Positions 42,448 to 51,091 of a DNA stretch of 64,000 bases are shown one piece after another. Source of the stretch: Halobellus captivus. Its GTDB lineage: Archaea > Halobacteriota > Halobacteria > Halobacteriales > Haloferacaceae. How positions within the stretch are numbered: the stretch's first letter is position 1; each line of letters opens with the position of its first letter. The stretch is from NCBI RefSeq assembly GCF_003697845.1, contig NZ_RDQE01000011.1, positions 1 through 64,000 on the forward strand. Reading direction: 5' to 3'. The translations under genes were made by a program, and so were the position numbers. The notes below the pieces were generated by a model. It saw only the letters and a program-made list of their open reading frames with translations. It did not search any database and was not told the origin of the DNA.

Positions 42448-43154
42448 CACTCGGATACGTCCCGGGCGACTCGCTCGCCCATCGCCTCGACCCTCGATCG
42501 AAGCTGCTCGTCCAGATCGGGTTCGCCGCGGCCGCCTACGCCCACACGACCCCGCGGGGGCTTGCGGCGCTCACGCTTCTCGCCGCCGGCTGTCTGTGGG
42601 CCGCCGCCGGCGATCTCGATGACCTGTGGGCGTACCGGTTCGCGCTCCCGGTGCTCCTCCTCGCTCCCCTCGTCGCGGGCGCGACGCTCGGGGAACCCCG
42701 GTTCCGCGTCGACCGGGCCGGCGCGGCGGCGCTCGCGAGCTATCGGGTCCTGCTCCTGCTCGTCGTCGCCGCGGCCTACGTGCGGGCGACTCCGGTTCGC
42801 GACTCTCGAGCGGCGATCCAGCGCACGGTGCCGGGGAGAGCGGGCGCGTTTCTCGGGATCGGCGTCGGGCTCGTGTTCCGCTTTCTGCCGCTGCTCCGGC
42901 GCGACTTGCTTGCCGCTCGCGAGGCGATCCGCGCCCGCGGCGGCGGTCAGCTCCCCGTCCACGAGCGGATGCGGCTGATCGCGGTCGCCGGGACGAACCG
43001 GGCGTTCGGCCGGGCCGACCGGCTGGGCACCGCGCTCGCCGCGCGGTGTCTCGCGTGGAACCCGACGCTCCCGCGGTTGGCGTTCGGACCCGCGGACTAC
43101 CTCGCGCTCGCGTTCGGAGTCGGGCTGCTCGCGTCCGCGGCGGCGGCGGTCTGA
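42444..43154 (+). CDS. bioN: ECF transporter transmembrane subunit BioN (EcfT)
   Basis: A 236-residue coupling protein with an N-terminal DPRSKLLVQ motif, about five hydrophobic segments, and the cytoplasmic EcfT coupling helices containing ARG motifs (AIRARGG and AALAARC). It joins BioM to BioY. The GTG start overlaps the bioM stop. Expression follows the BirA operator upstream of bioY. Confidence 0.92.
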   Translation: MTLGYVPGDSLAHRLDPRSKLLVQIGFAAAAYAHTTPRGLAALTLLAAGCLWAAAGDLDDLWAYRFALPVLLLAPLVAGATLGEPRFRVDRAGAAALASYRVLLLLVVAAAYVRATPVRDSRAAIQRTVPGRAGAFLGIGVGLVFRFLPLLRRDLLAAREAIRARGGGQLPVHERMRLIAVAGTNRAFGRADRLGTALAARCLAWNPTLPRLAFGPADYLALAFGVGLLASAAAAV

Positions 43155-43269
43155 CCGGCATCGGGACGGCGGTCCGATCCACGACGAGGCGGTCATCTGA
43201 GGGCCGGGGGCGATCGGCTCCGGCTCCCGCGTGGCAAGTTTTAACCCGACCGTATGCCCGTGATAGATC

Positions 43270-45459
43270 ATGACTGCGCTGCAGACGGCCACCCGCGAGA
43301 CGTTCTGGACGATCGGTCCAGTCGGGAAGGCCGCGTTCTACTGGCTCGCCGCGGTGGCGATCCTCGCGTTCCTCTATGGCGTGTACGCCCGATTCGCGGC
43401 GTACGCACGGGGACGGGAGGACCCGCGTGACCGGCTCTCGAACCTCCCCGGCCGCGTCGCCTCCGCGACGCGGACGGTCCTCTCGAACGAGAACCAGTTC
43501 GACGGGGACGCGTACGCGGGCGTGATGCACACGTTCGTGCTCTGGGGCTTTCTCGTCCTGCTCGTCGCCACGACGATCCTCGGGTTCGACATCGACGTCT
43601 ACCGCCCGCTCGCCGGCGAGTCCTTCTGGGTCGGCGACTTCTATCTGGTCTACCAGTTCGCCGTCGACGCGTTCGGCCTGCTGTTCGTCGTCGGCGTCGG
43701 GATGGCGATGTACCGGCGTTACCGGGAGCGGGAGGGGCGGCTGTGGGGTAAACACACCTCGCTCGAGGACGACGCGTTCGTCTGGACGCTGTTCCTGCTC
43801 GGCGTCGGCGGGTTCGTCCTCCAAGCGATCGGCATCGTCGGCCAGCCGGCCCGCGCGAACGAGACGGTGAGCTTCGTCGGCATGGCGATGGCCGCGGCGT
43901 TCGAGGCGGCGGGGCTAACGACTGCCGGCGCGGAGGCGATATACGGCGTCGTCTGGTGGAGCCACTCGCTTCTGGCGTTCGCGTTCGTCGCGTGGATCCC
44001 GTACGCGAAGCCGTTCCACATGATCTCCTCGTTCGCGAACGTCGTCGTCCGCGACGACACGGCCGGCGCGCGGCTCCCGAACGTCCCCGCCGACCTCGAT
44101 CACACCAACGCCGAGTCCCTCGAGGACTTCACCTGGAAGGAGCTGATGGACGGCGACGCCTGCACCAAGTGCGGGCGGTGTACCGACGCCTGTCCGGCCG
44201 ACACCGTCGGGCGAAACCTCGACCCGCGCGACGTGATACTCGATCTCAAGGCGTACCGCGAGTCCGTGGTCGACGACCCGGTCGCGGGGAGACGCGACGG
44301 CTCGGCGGTCGCGACCGACGGCGGCGTGGGAAGCTCCGTCGCCGCCAGCGACGGCGGCACCGTCCCCATCGTCGCCGACGAGGGCGGCGTGATCGCGAGC
44401 GAATCGATGGAGTCGTGTATGTCCTGTATGGCGTGTATGGACGCCTGTCCCGTCGACATCGAGCACCTCACCTCGTTCACGCGCATGAACCGCCAGCTGG
44501 TCGACGAGGGCGCGGTCGACTCGAACCTCCAGGACGTCTTTCAGGACGTGATGGGGAAGGGGAACACCTTCGGCGAGCCGCAGTCGAACCGGGGCGACTG
44601 GACCGACGACCTCGAGTTCACGGTCGACGACGCCCGCGAGACGGAGGTGGAGTACCTCTGGTACGTGGGCGACTACCCGAGCTTCGACGACCGGAACGAG
44701 AAGGTCGCGCGGGCGCTCGCACGACTGTTCGAGGAGGCGGGCGTCGAGTTCGGCATCCTGTTCGACGACGAGAAGAACGACGGCAACGACGTCCGTCGGA
44801 TCGGCGAGGAGTTCCTCTACCTCGAGCTCGCCGGCCATCACGTCGAGACGTTCGCGGACTGCGAGTTCGAGCGGATCGTCTGTACGGACCCGCACTCCTA
44901 TAACACGATGAAAAACGAGTATCCCGAGGTCGACTTCGCGGAGTTCGCCGACGACCCGATGATGCCGTTCGACCGCGAGGAGCCGTGGAATCCGGAGGGG
45001 GAAATAGACGTCCTCCACTGGACGCAGGTGGTCGAGGAGCTGGTCGCCGAGGGACGGCTCGGCCTCTCGGGCGACGAGCTCGACTACACCGTCACCTACC
45101 ACGACCCCTGTCACCTCGGCCGGTACAACGACGAGTACGAGGCTCCCCGAGAGCTGATCCGTGCGACCGGCGCGGAGCTGTACGAGATGCCTCGGTCACG
45201 GTCGGACTCGTTCTGTTGTGGCGGCGGCGGCGGCGGGCTCTGGACCGAACACGACGAGGAGGTAAAACCGAGCGAGGAGCGGCTTCGCGAGGCGGTCGAG
45301 GACACCGACGCGGGCGACGCGATAGAGAAGTTCGTCGTCGCCTGCCCGATGTGTACGACCATGTTCGAGGACGGCCGGAAGACCGGCGGATTCGAGGAGG
45401 ACGTCGAGATCGTCGACGTGGCGGAGCTCCTGATCGAGGCGATGGAAGCGGGCTCGTGA
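43270..45459 (+). CDS. membrane-bound heterodisulfide-reductase-like Fe-S oxidoreductase
   Basis: The protein has 729 residues. The N-terminal third is a NarI/HdrE-like membrane cytochrome b domain with about five to six hydrophobic segments. Then come two [4Fe-4S] motifs, CTKCGRCTDACP and CMSCMACMDACP (about residues 298-310 and 381-392). The C-terminal part has a CCG domain ending HDPCHLGRY and SFCCGGGGGG. The first CCG repeat has lost its cysteines (DEKNDGNDVRRIGEE), so only one CCG domain can hold a cluster. HdrD/GlpC-type proteins pass electrons between quinones and a soluble partner; acyl-CoA dehydrogenases/ETF are a likely source in haloarchaea. Confidence 0.85.
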   Translation: MTALQTATRETFWTIGPVGKAAFYWLAAVAILAFLYGVYARFAAYARGREDPRDRLSNLPGRVASATRTVLSNENQFDGDAYAGVMHTFVLWGFLVLLVATTILGFDIDVYRPLAGESFWVGDFYLVYQFAVDAFGLLFVVGVGMAMYRRYREREGRLWGKHTSLEDDAFVWTLFLLGVGGFVLQAIGIVGQPARANETVSFVGMAMAAAFEAAGLTTAGAEAIYGVVWWSHSLLAFAFVAWIPYAKPFHMISSFANVVVRDDTAGARLPNVPADLDHTNAESLEDFTWKELMDGDACTKCGRCTDACPADTVGRNLDPRDVILDLKAYRESVVDDPVAGRRDGSAVATDGGVGSSVAASDGGTVPIVADEGGVIASESMESCMSCMACMDACPVDIEHLTSFTRMNRQLVDEGAVDSNLQDVFQDVMGKGNTFGEPQSNRGDWTDDLEFTVDDARETEVEYLWYVGDYPSFDDRNEKVARALARLFEEAGVEFGILFDDEKNDGNDVRRIGEEFLYLELAGHHVETFADCEFERIVCTDPHSYNTMKNEYPEVDFAEFADDPMMPFDREEPWNPEGEIDVLHWTQVVEELVAEGRLGLSGDELDYTVTYHDPCHLGRYNDEYEAPRELIRATGAELYEMPRSRSDSFCCGGGGGGLWTEHDEEVKPSEERLREAVEDTDAGDAIEKFVVACPMCTTMFEDGRKTGGFEEDVEIVDVAELLIEAMEAGS

Positions 45460-45555
45460 CGGGACGAGTGGAAGCGGACTCGTAGTGGGACGAACGGAGG
45501 GGCGTCGCTGACCGAGGGAACGGAGCTGACGGATGAGGCGGAGGAGACGGAGAGT

Positions 45556-45858
45556 TCAGGCGCGTCGGGGAGCCGAATCGACGGCGTCGTCGGTCCGGCG
45601 AAGCAGCGCGCGGCCCGGAGCCCGGTCGCGGACGGGCGCGTCGCCGAGGTAGTCGACGAGCGCGTCCCGCAACAGCGCCGTACCGTCCGCGTCGAGTTCG
45701 TCCCCGCGTTCGATGTGGGCGAGCGGACGACGGTACGGGGAGGCGTCCCCGCCGTCGTCCACGGCGCGCTCACAGGCGTCGAGCAGCGCCGCGTGCGCGA
45801 CCCACGCCTCCTCGCGGGAGAGCGTCAAGTCGATCGCGTCGGTCCTCCGAGAGGGCAT
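45556..45858 (-). CDS. 100-residue haloarchaeal protein, function unknown
   Basis: MPSRRTDAIDLTLSREEAWVAHAALLDACERAVDDG is followed by a second helical half (DADGTALLRDALVDYLGDAPVRDR). All-helical, no Cys, no membrane segment. It is divergent from the winged-helix gene at 45940 and shares with it the palindromic promoter at 45885-45916, so it is probably under that regulator's control. I recognise the pattern as a haloarchaeal DUF but cannot give a function. Confidence 0.65.
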   Translation of the reverse strand: MPSRRTDAIDLTLSREEAWVAHAALLDACERAVDDGGDASPYRRPLAHIERGDELDADGTALLRDALVDYLGDAPVRDRAPGRALLRRTDDAVDSAPRRA

Positions 45859-45884
45859 TCACCTGGGTTCTCCAGAGGGAGGGT

Positions 45885-45916
45885 CTTAAAAGTATGCCCG
45901 AGTTTCATACTTTAAG
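45885..45916. promoter_or_regulatory. divergent-promoter palindrome CTTAAAAGTATG-N9-CATACTTTAAG
   Basis: Arms of 11-12 bases, with one unpaired A, flank a 9-base spacer in the gap between two divergent leaderless genes. The outer CTTTAAG / CTTTTAAG parts lie about 25-30 bases before each ATG (45858 minus, 45940 plus) and so double as TATA boxes. A dimeric regulator binding here, such as the winged-helix protein at 45940, would shut both promoters. Confidence 0.65.
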
Positions 45917-45939
45917 AGTCGGCGCACGAAAGCGCCGGT

Positions 45940-46323
45940 ATGGTGCGGGATCCGTCGCACGAGGAGGACCCACCCGACGTCGCCGAGGTGCTCGACGCGC
46001 TGGCCGACGAGGCCGCGCGGCGGATCGTCGCCGCACTCTCGGAGCCGAAGACGGCGAGCGAACTCTCCGAGGAGTGCGAGATCCCGCTCTCGACGACGTA
46101 CCGAAAACTGGAGAAGCTCACCGACGCGTCCCTGTTGAACGAGTCGACCGACATTCGGCGTGACGGCCAGCACACGACGCGCTACTCCGTCGCGTTCGAG
46201 GAGGTCGTCGTCTCGATAGACGGGGAGGACGGGCGCGAGCTGGCCGTCGAGTTCGAGCGTCCCGAGCCGACGCGAGACGAACGGCTGGCCGACCTCTGGT
46301 CCGAGCTTCGCGAGGAAACATGA
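45940..46323 (+). CDS. ArsR-like winged-helix transcription regulator
   Basis: A 127-residue protein with a winged HTH: VLDALADEAARRIVAAL then TASELSEECEIPLSTTYRKLEKLTDASLLNE (recognition helix) and a wing region (DGQHTTRYSVAFEEVVVSI). A charged C-terminal end suits dimerisation. It is most likely an autoregulator at the palindrome just upstream. Its stop overlaps the start of the membrane gene at 46320 (ATGA), a pairing of winged-helix and small membrane protein often seen in haloarchaea. Confidence 0.88.
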   Translation: MVRDPSHEEDPPDVAEVLDALADEAARRIVAALSEPKTASELSEECEIPLSTTYRKLEKLTDASLLNESTDIRRDGQHTTRYSVAFEEVVVSIDGEDGRELAVEFERPEPTRDERLADLWSELREET

Positions 46324-46598
46324 CAACGCACATCGACCTGACGATAATCGTGGCAAAGACCGCCATCCTGGTACTGGGTGGCATGATCACCTACTACGCG
46401 CTCCGGGCGTACGAGCGAACCGGCGATCCCTCGTTGCGGGCGCTCGGGATCGGGTTCGGCGTGATCACTGTCGGGGCGTTGATCGCCGGCGTCTCCCACC
46501 AGTTCATCGGCGCGGACCTCGCGGTGGGGATCGCGATCGACAGCCTGCTGACGGCCGCCGGATTCGCGGTGATCGTCTACTCGCTGTACCTGGAATAG
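46320..46598 (+). CDS. DUF7521-like small membrane protein
   Basis: A 92-residue protein with three hydrophobic segments (about 6-27, 43-62, 69-90) and the short polar loop RAYERTGDPSLRALGIGFG between the first two. It is translated with the winged-helix regulator through a four-base overlap. The pair is common in haloarchaeal genomes and might act as a membrane sensor with its DNA-binding partner, but no experiment is known to me. Confidence 0.75.
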   Translation: MTTHIDLTIIVAKTAILVLGGMITYYALRAYERTGDPSLRALGIGFGVITVGALIAGVSHQFIGADLAVGIAIDSLLTAAGFAVIVYSLYLE

Positions 46599-46697
46599 CG
46601 CGGTGCGGGCGGTCGCTCGTCGGTGCTTCGCCGTCGGAAACGACCAACGGTGGCCGAACGGTAGCCTTTTGCGGGCTTCACGCATGGGATCGGACGA

Positions 46698-47402
46698 ATG
46701 AGCGAGGCCGCACGCGAGGAGCTCTCCCGCCGGATCGCCGGCGAGATAACGCTGAGCGACGATCCGGGAGCGACGCTCCGGAAGTGGCGGACCGACTTCG
46801 ACGTCTCACAGACGGAGCTGGCCGACCAGCTCGGCGTGTCCTCCTCCGTGGTCTCCGACTACGAGAGCGGCCGCCGGGAGAGCCCCGGGATCGGCGTGGT
46901 CCGGCGGACCGTCGAGGGACTGCTCGACATCGACGAGCGTCGGGGTGGCGGCCGGCTGCGCCAGTACGCTCGCGTCCTCTCGGCGGGGTTCGAGAGCGAC
47001 ATCGTCCACGACCTCCGCGAGTACGACACCGCGGTGCCGCTCGAGGACTTCTACGAGGCGATGGGCGCGACCGAGGTCGTCCGCGGCGACCGCGACCGCG
47101 TCAACGGCCACACCGTGATCGACTCCATCCAGGCGATCACCCGCCTGTCGAGCGAGGAGTTCTACCGGCTGTACGGCCAGTCTACCAACCGCGCGCTCGT
47201 GTTCACGCGGGTCACCCGTGGAGAATCGCCGCTCGTCGCGATGCGCGTCGTCAGCCCGACCCCGAACGCGGTCGTCCTCCACGGGATCGACGCCGACGAC
47301 CTCTGGGAGCACGCCGGCGACCTCGCCCGCGTGGACGGCTTCTCGCTCGCGACCTCCACGCGCGATCTCGATGCGTGTCTGGCGGACCTCCGGGAGCTGT
47401 GA
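46698..47402 (+). CDS. Xre-type HTH transcription regulator
   Basis: A 234-residue regulator with a Cro/CI-like helix-turn-helix (about 30-65: LRKWRTDFDVSQTELADQLGVSSSVVSDYESGRRESPGI) followed by a C-terminal conserved domain (about 90-234) with GATEVVRGD, VNGHTVIDSIQAITRLSSEEFYRLYGQS and a final beta region. This is the COG1709-like archaeal regulator group. The C-terminal part may sense a ligand. It stands alone in front of the DUF1684 gene. Confidence 0.88.
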   Translation: MSEAAREELSRRIAGEITLSDDPGATLRKWRTDFDVSQTELADQLGVSSSVVSDYESGRRESPGIGVVRRTVEGLLDIDERRGGGRLRQYARVLSAGFESDIVHDLREYDTAVPLEDFYEAMGATEVVRGDRDRVNGHTVIDSIQAITRLSSEEFYRLYGQSTNRALVFTRVTRGESPLVAMRVVSPTPNAVVLHGIDADDLWEHAGDLARVDGFSLATSTRDLDACLADLREL

Positions 47403-47463
47403 GTTTCGAGGACACGAAGCCGCAATCGCGGCCCTGAAGCCGCTGGCGCGTCTCGATACGGTC

Positions 47464-48012
47464 ATGAGCGACCAGGCATACGCCGACCGGCTCGCCGCCA
47501 ACCGTCGGGAGAAGGACGAGTTCTTCGCCGAGCACCCGCAGTCGCCGATCCCGCCGGAACATCGCGAGGAGTTCGACGGGCTCGCGTACTTCTCGCCCGG
47601 CCCCGACTACCGCGTCGAGGCGACGGTGACCGTCCACGACGAGCCCGAGCCCGTGGAGATGGAGACGACCGCGAGCAACCCGGTCCGGTACCTGCGGATC
47701 GCGACCTTCGAGTTCGAACTCGCCGGCGAGACGTACACCCTCGCCGGGTACCGCCAGGAGGGAGAGGAGGGGGCGATCTTCGTCCCGTTCCGGGACAAGA
47801 CCACGGGCCAACAGACGTACCACCAGGGACGGTACATGGAGCTGGAGCCGGACGACGAACTCGAGGACGGCGACGTCGTCACGGTCGATTTCAACCTCGC
47901 GTACAACCCCTTCTGTGCGTACAGCGAGACGTTCGCGTGTCCGCTTCCGCCCGAGGAGAACTGGCTGGAGACGGTGGTTCCCGCCGGCGAGCGGGCACCG
48001 GATCTCGAGTAA
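47464..48012 (+). CDS. DUF1684 family protein
   Basis: A 182-residue protein whose N-terminal helix (YADRLAANRREKDEFFA) precedes a beta barrel with GLAYFSPGPDYRVEA, FVPFRDKTTGQQTYHQGRY, and VTVDFNLAYNPFCAYSETFACPLPPEENWL. These are DUF1684 hallmarks, including the NPxCAY..xxxCPLPPxEN segment. Function is unproven. The ATG at 47464 gives the normal length. Structured element copy C begins about 20 bases after the stop, on the same strand. Confidence 0.9.
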   Translation: MSDQAYADRLAANRREKDEFFAEHPQSPIPPEHREEFDGLAYFSPGPDYRVEATVTVHDEPEPVEMETTASNPVRYLRIATFEFELAGETYTLAGYRQEGEEGAIFVPFRDKTTGQQTYHQGRYMELEPDDELEDGDVVTVDFNLAYNPFCAYSETFACPLPPEENWLETVVPAGERAPDLE

Positions 48013-48031
48013 AAAACGGGCGCGCCCGGGA

Positions 48032-48118
48032 GCGGACCGTCGGTCCGCGACCGGAACGCGAGGGAGTCGCTGGCGCGGAACTGCGCCAGCGACGAGGCTG
48101 GGGAGGCGTGAGGTGCGG
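48032..48118 (+). repeat. interspersed structured element, copy C
   Basis: Hairpin 1 GCGGACC/GGTCCGC (48032-48048), box ACGCGAGGGAG, hairpin 2 GTCGCTGGCGC/GCGCCAGCGAC with a 6-base loop (48066-48093, 11 perfect pairs), and box GAGGCTGGGGAGG, CGTGAGGTGCGG (48094-48118). Similarity to copy D seems to continue for about 35 bases beyond the box. It starts 20 bases after the DUF1684 stop and may be read as its 3' end. No gene occupies 48013-48254. Confidence 0.75.
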
Positions 48119-48254
48119 CGTGGTCGCGGTGCGGGGCGGTATCGGTACGCCCGGCGACTCGAAGTCGACGCCGAACTCGGGAGCGACACCGAGACCGATC
48201 CGTCTCGGCACGCGACCTGAAAACGACCCGATTCGAAAACGGTCTGACCGGACT

Positions 48255-49082
48255 CTACAACTGCGTTTCGAACCGCTCTGTTGCCCGATCGGCTCCAGCC
48301 GACAGGAAGCCGATGTCCGTCCCCGCGATCAGGTAGTCGTAGCCCGCGTCGACCCACCGGTCGACCAGTTCGTCTCTCGTCGCCAGCGTCCCCACCGGTA
48401 CCCCCTCGTCGTTCGCGGCGGCGATCGTCGCCTCGATCGCGTCCGTGAACGCGGGGTCGTCGTACTCGCCGAACCGCCCGAGCGACGCCGAGAGGTCGGC
48501 GGGGCCGACGAACAGCGCGTCGATCCCGGGCACCGCCGCGATCTCGCCGGCCGACTCGACCGCCCGCGGCGTCTCGATCTGGGCGATAACCGCGATGTCG
48601 TCGGCCCCGCTCCGAAGGTACTCGTCCAGCCGACGGCCGAAGTCGGACGCCCGGCTGCCGGCGACGCCCCGTCGGCCGCGGTAGCCGTCGGCGTCGACGC
48701 GTTCTTCCGGGTCGTCCTCTCCATCCTCCCCGACCTCCCCGACCTGCGGCGGATACCGACACAGCTCGACGAGCTCGCGGGCCGCCCCCGACGAGTCGAT
48801 CTGCGGGGCCATGATCGCCGACGGGCCCGCGTCGAGCACGCGCTTGATCCGGGCCGGTTCCGCATCGGCGACGCGCACCAGCGCCTCCGTGTCGCCGGGG
48901 GCCGACTCGATCGCCCGGAGCATGTCCTCGACGTCCCCCGCCGTGGCCGCCGAGTGTTCGGTGTCGACGGTCACGAAGTCGAAGTCGGCCGTCGCCAGCG
49001 CCTCCGCGACGCCCGGCGAGGGCAACGCACACCAGCCGCCGACCGGACGGTCCCCCTCCACGAGCTTCCGTTTCAGGTCCAT
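48255..49082 (-). CDS. HpcH/HpaI-family aldolase with acidic insert
   Basis: A class II (metal) pyruvate aldolase of the HpaI/2-keto-3-deoxyglucarate group, 275 residues. Conserved parts: VTVDTEHS (catalytic H43), QIDSSGAARELVELCRYPP, IAQIETPRAVE with the metal Glu, and FVGPADLSASLG. An insert of about 20 acidic residues (113-133, GEVGEDGEDDPEERVDADG) splits the YPP...GRRG loop that is compact in the family. The aldehyde partner is unknown. It runs convergently to the structured element and DUF1684 gene. Confidence 0.87.
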   Translation of the reverse strand: MDLKRKLVEGDRPVGGWCALPSPGVAEALATADFDFVTVDTEHSAATAGDVEDMLRAIESAPGDTEALVRVADAEPARIKRVLDAGPSAIMAPQIDSSGAARELVELCRYPPQVGEVGEDGEDDPEERVDADGYRGRRGVAGSRASDFGRRLDEYLRSGADDIAVIAQIETPRAVESAGEIAAVPGIDALFVGPADLSASLGRFGEYDDPAFTDAIEATIAAANDEGVPVGTLATRDELVDRWVDAGYDYLIAGTDIGFLSAGADRATERFETQL

Positions 49083-49217
49083 ACGCCACGTTCGCGAACG
49101 GGATACAAAAGCGCCGGTGCGTCGGCCATCGCCGAGGGGGTTTTCGCGGGCCGAACCAACGGATAGCGGTATGTCGCGGACGGACTCGAAAGAAACGGGA
49201 TCGGCGGGAGACCCGAA

Positions 49218-49484
49218 CTACAGCCGGCCGACGTTCTCGACGGCGACGGACTCGACGTCCTCGACCTCGGCGAACGCCTCCTCGACGGCCTCGGTACCGC
49301 CCGCGTCGTCGGGGACGATCACGGTGGGGAGCAGCGCGACGAGCCCGAAGGCGACGTCGTCGCGCTCGAAGCCGCGGATGCGCGCACCCTGCGGGAGGGC
49401 CGCCTCGAGCTCGTCCTGAAGCTCGTCGAGGTCGACCTCGGGGCTGTTCGGCATGACCTTGATCTTGGCGGCGACGTCCCCCAT
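49218..49484 (-). CDS. translation elongation factor aEF1-beta
   Basis: Guanine-nucleotide exchange factor for aEF1-alpha, 88 residues, the archaeal short form containing only the catalytic ferredoxin-like fold. It begins [20 protein letters not shown] and has the family's [25 protein letters not shown] core. The ATG at 49484 is right after the stop of the zinc protein gene, so the two are co-translated. Confidence 0.93.
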   Translation of the reverse strand: MGDVAAKIKVMPNSPEVDLDELQDELEAALPQGARIRGFERDDVAFGLVALLPTVIVPDDAGGTEAVEEAFAEVEDVESVAVENVGRL

Positions 49485-49485
49485 C

Positions 49486-49665
49486 TCAGGGCCCCCGGAA
49501 GCCGCAGTCATGGCACTCGTAGAGGTTGCTCTGCTTCCGGCACTTCGCACACCGGTGGATCGTCGCGCCACAGTCCGGGCAGGCGAACCGCGCGGCGTTC
49601 ATCCCGGACACCTGGATGCCACAGGAGACACACTGCTTCGTGCCCCGGCTTTCGGTATCGCTCAT
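49486..49665 (-). CDS. HVO_2753-type zinc-finger micro-protein
   Basis: A 59-residue protein with four CxxC-type motifs: CVSCG, CPDCG, CAKCR and CHDCG, enough for two zinc sites. It matches HVO_2753 of Haloferax volcanii, a small zinc protein shown to be needed for swarming and biofilm formation. The linkage with aEF1-beta directly downstream is conserved in haloarchaea, hinting at a ribosome-related job. That last point is inference. Confidence 0.9.
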   Translation of the reverse strand: MSDTESRGTKQCVSCGIQVSGMNAARFACPDCGATIHRCAKCRKQSNLYECHDCGFRGP

Positions 49666-49776
49666 ACCAGTTCTCACCGGCGCGTGACGTTTAACCGTTG
49701 TTCTTTGCCCTCGCACTGGGGTCGTTCGTGACCGCGAGCTCGGCAACCGACCGCTCCGGACCGCCGCCTCGACCGG

Positions 49777-51012
49777 TCACCCCAGCATCAACGGTCCGAT
49801 CAACACGCCCATCAGGTGGACGCGCCGCGCGCCGAGCCGCGGCGGGACGAGGCCGAGAAGCGCGGCGACGACGAAGACTCCGACGCCGAACGCGCCGGCG
49901 AACGCGTAGGAAACGAGACAGAGCAGACAGAGGACGCCGACCGAGAGCCGGGTGTAGTCGGCGCTCCCGACCACGCGCAGGTACGCGTCGCCGACGAGGA
50001 GGACGAGCGCGAACCCGCAGGCCGCCGCGGTGGCGCAGGCGACGAGGAGGATCGGCAACGCGAGCGGCACCTCGGCGCGATCGATGGCGACGGTGACGCC
50101 GGTCCGCGGCGTGCCGAGCGCGACGAGCGCGAACAGAGCAAACACGGTGTTGGCGGTGTTAGCCCCGCTCGTGGCGACGATGAACCCGCGGTCCGCCTCG
50201 CTCCGCGGGACCGCGGGCAACGCCGCGACCGAGGCGATCGCCGCCGAGATCCCCGGAACGTAGCCGACGACCGCGCCGGCGAGCGACCCCGCGGTCGCGC
50301 TGACGCCGAGGTCGCGCTTTTCCATCGTGATTCGGGCGTCCGACTGCGGGGGAACGCCCTCCCCGCCGAGCGCGTCGACGAGGACCGGCGCGCCGAACAG
50401 TCCGGCGAAAAGCGGGGCGAGCACGCCGCCCACGTCCAGCGGTGCGGACGGGTCGACGTCGAGGGTGGCCACGCCGAGCGCGGCGCTCGCGAGGAAGGCG
50501 ACGAGTCCCCCGACGGCGGCCCGCCTCGAGGACTCGGTGACGACGAGAAAGACGACGACGCCCGCGAGTACCAGCGGGAGATGTGCCCGGACGGTCGGAT
50601 AGCCACGCGCCATGAGCCAGGTGATCGGGAGCGCGAGCGGCACCGCCAGCGCGACCGCGAGCCCCGAGCCGACGGCCGAAAGTCGGATCGCCTCGCGGCC
50701 GCGGCCGGCGATCACGAGTCGATGGCCCGGCAACGCGGCGACCGCGGTCGCGGCGTCGGGCACCCCGAGGGCGAGCGCGGGGACGATGTCGAGAAACGAG
50801 TGGACGACCCCCGCACCGAGCATGGCGACGCCGACGAGGAGGGGGTCGGCGGGGATCGACGGGGCGAGCCCGGCGAGCAACAGCGCGAAGTTGTTCGCGT
50901 GGAGTCCGGGAACCAGCCCGCTCGCGGTCCCGAGCGCCGCGCCACAGAGGAGGAACGCGAGCGCCGCTCCGGCGAAGGTCGGATCGACCACCGGCCGGAC
51001 GAGTGCGTCCAT
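49777..51012 (-). CDS. TctA-like (DUF112) permease
   Basis: A 411-residue membrane protein with about ten to twelve hydrophobic segments. Two related halves each have a Gly/Pro loop (GTASGLVPGLHANNFALLLAG and GAVVGYVPGISAAIASVAALP), the TctA hallmark. TctA is the large membrane subunit of tripartite tricarboxylate transporters, but no TctB or TctC genes are present, and haloarchaeal members are shorter than the bacterial 500 residues. The cargo is therefore unclear. Confidence 0.85.
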   Translation of the reverse strand: MDALVRPVVDPTFAGAALAFLLCGAALGTASGLVPGLHANNFALLLAGLAPSIPADPLLVGVAMLGAGVVHSFLDIVPALALGVPDAATAVAALPGHRLVIAGRGREAIRLSAVGSGLAVALAVPLALPITWLMARGYPTVRAHLPLVLAGVVVFLVVTESSRRAAVGGLVAFLASAALGVATLDVDPSAPLDVGGVLAPLFAGLFGAPVLVDALGGEGVPPQSDARITMEKRDLGVSATAGSLAGAVVGYVPGISAAIASVAALPAVPRSEADRGFIVATSGANTANTVFALFALVALGTPRTGVTVAIDRAEVPLALPILLVACATAAACGFALVLLVGDAYLRVVGSADYTRLSVGVLCLLCLVSYAFAGAFGVGVFVVAALLGLVPPRLGARRVHLMGVLIGPLMLG

Positions 51013-51091
51013 CCTGACGGGGTGGCCGCGGCTTGCGATATAAACGTGTGCCGGGGTGTCCAGTCGTCGACCGAACGTCGAGGTCGGAAAA

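Noticed and set aside
49170-49419. Short plus-strand frame MSRTDSKETGS... opposite aEF1-beta
   Set aside because: It runs into the antisense of aEF1-beta with Ser/Thr-rich shadow composition.
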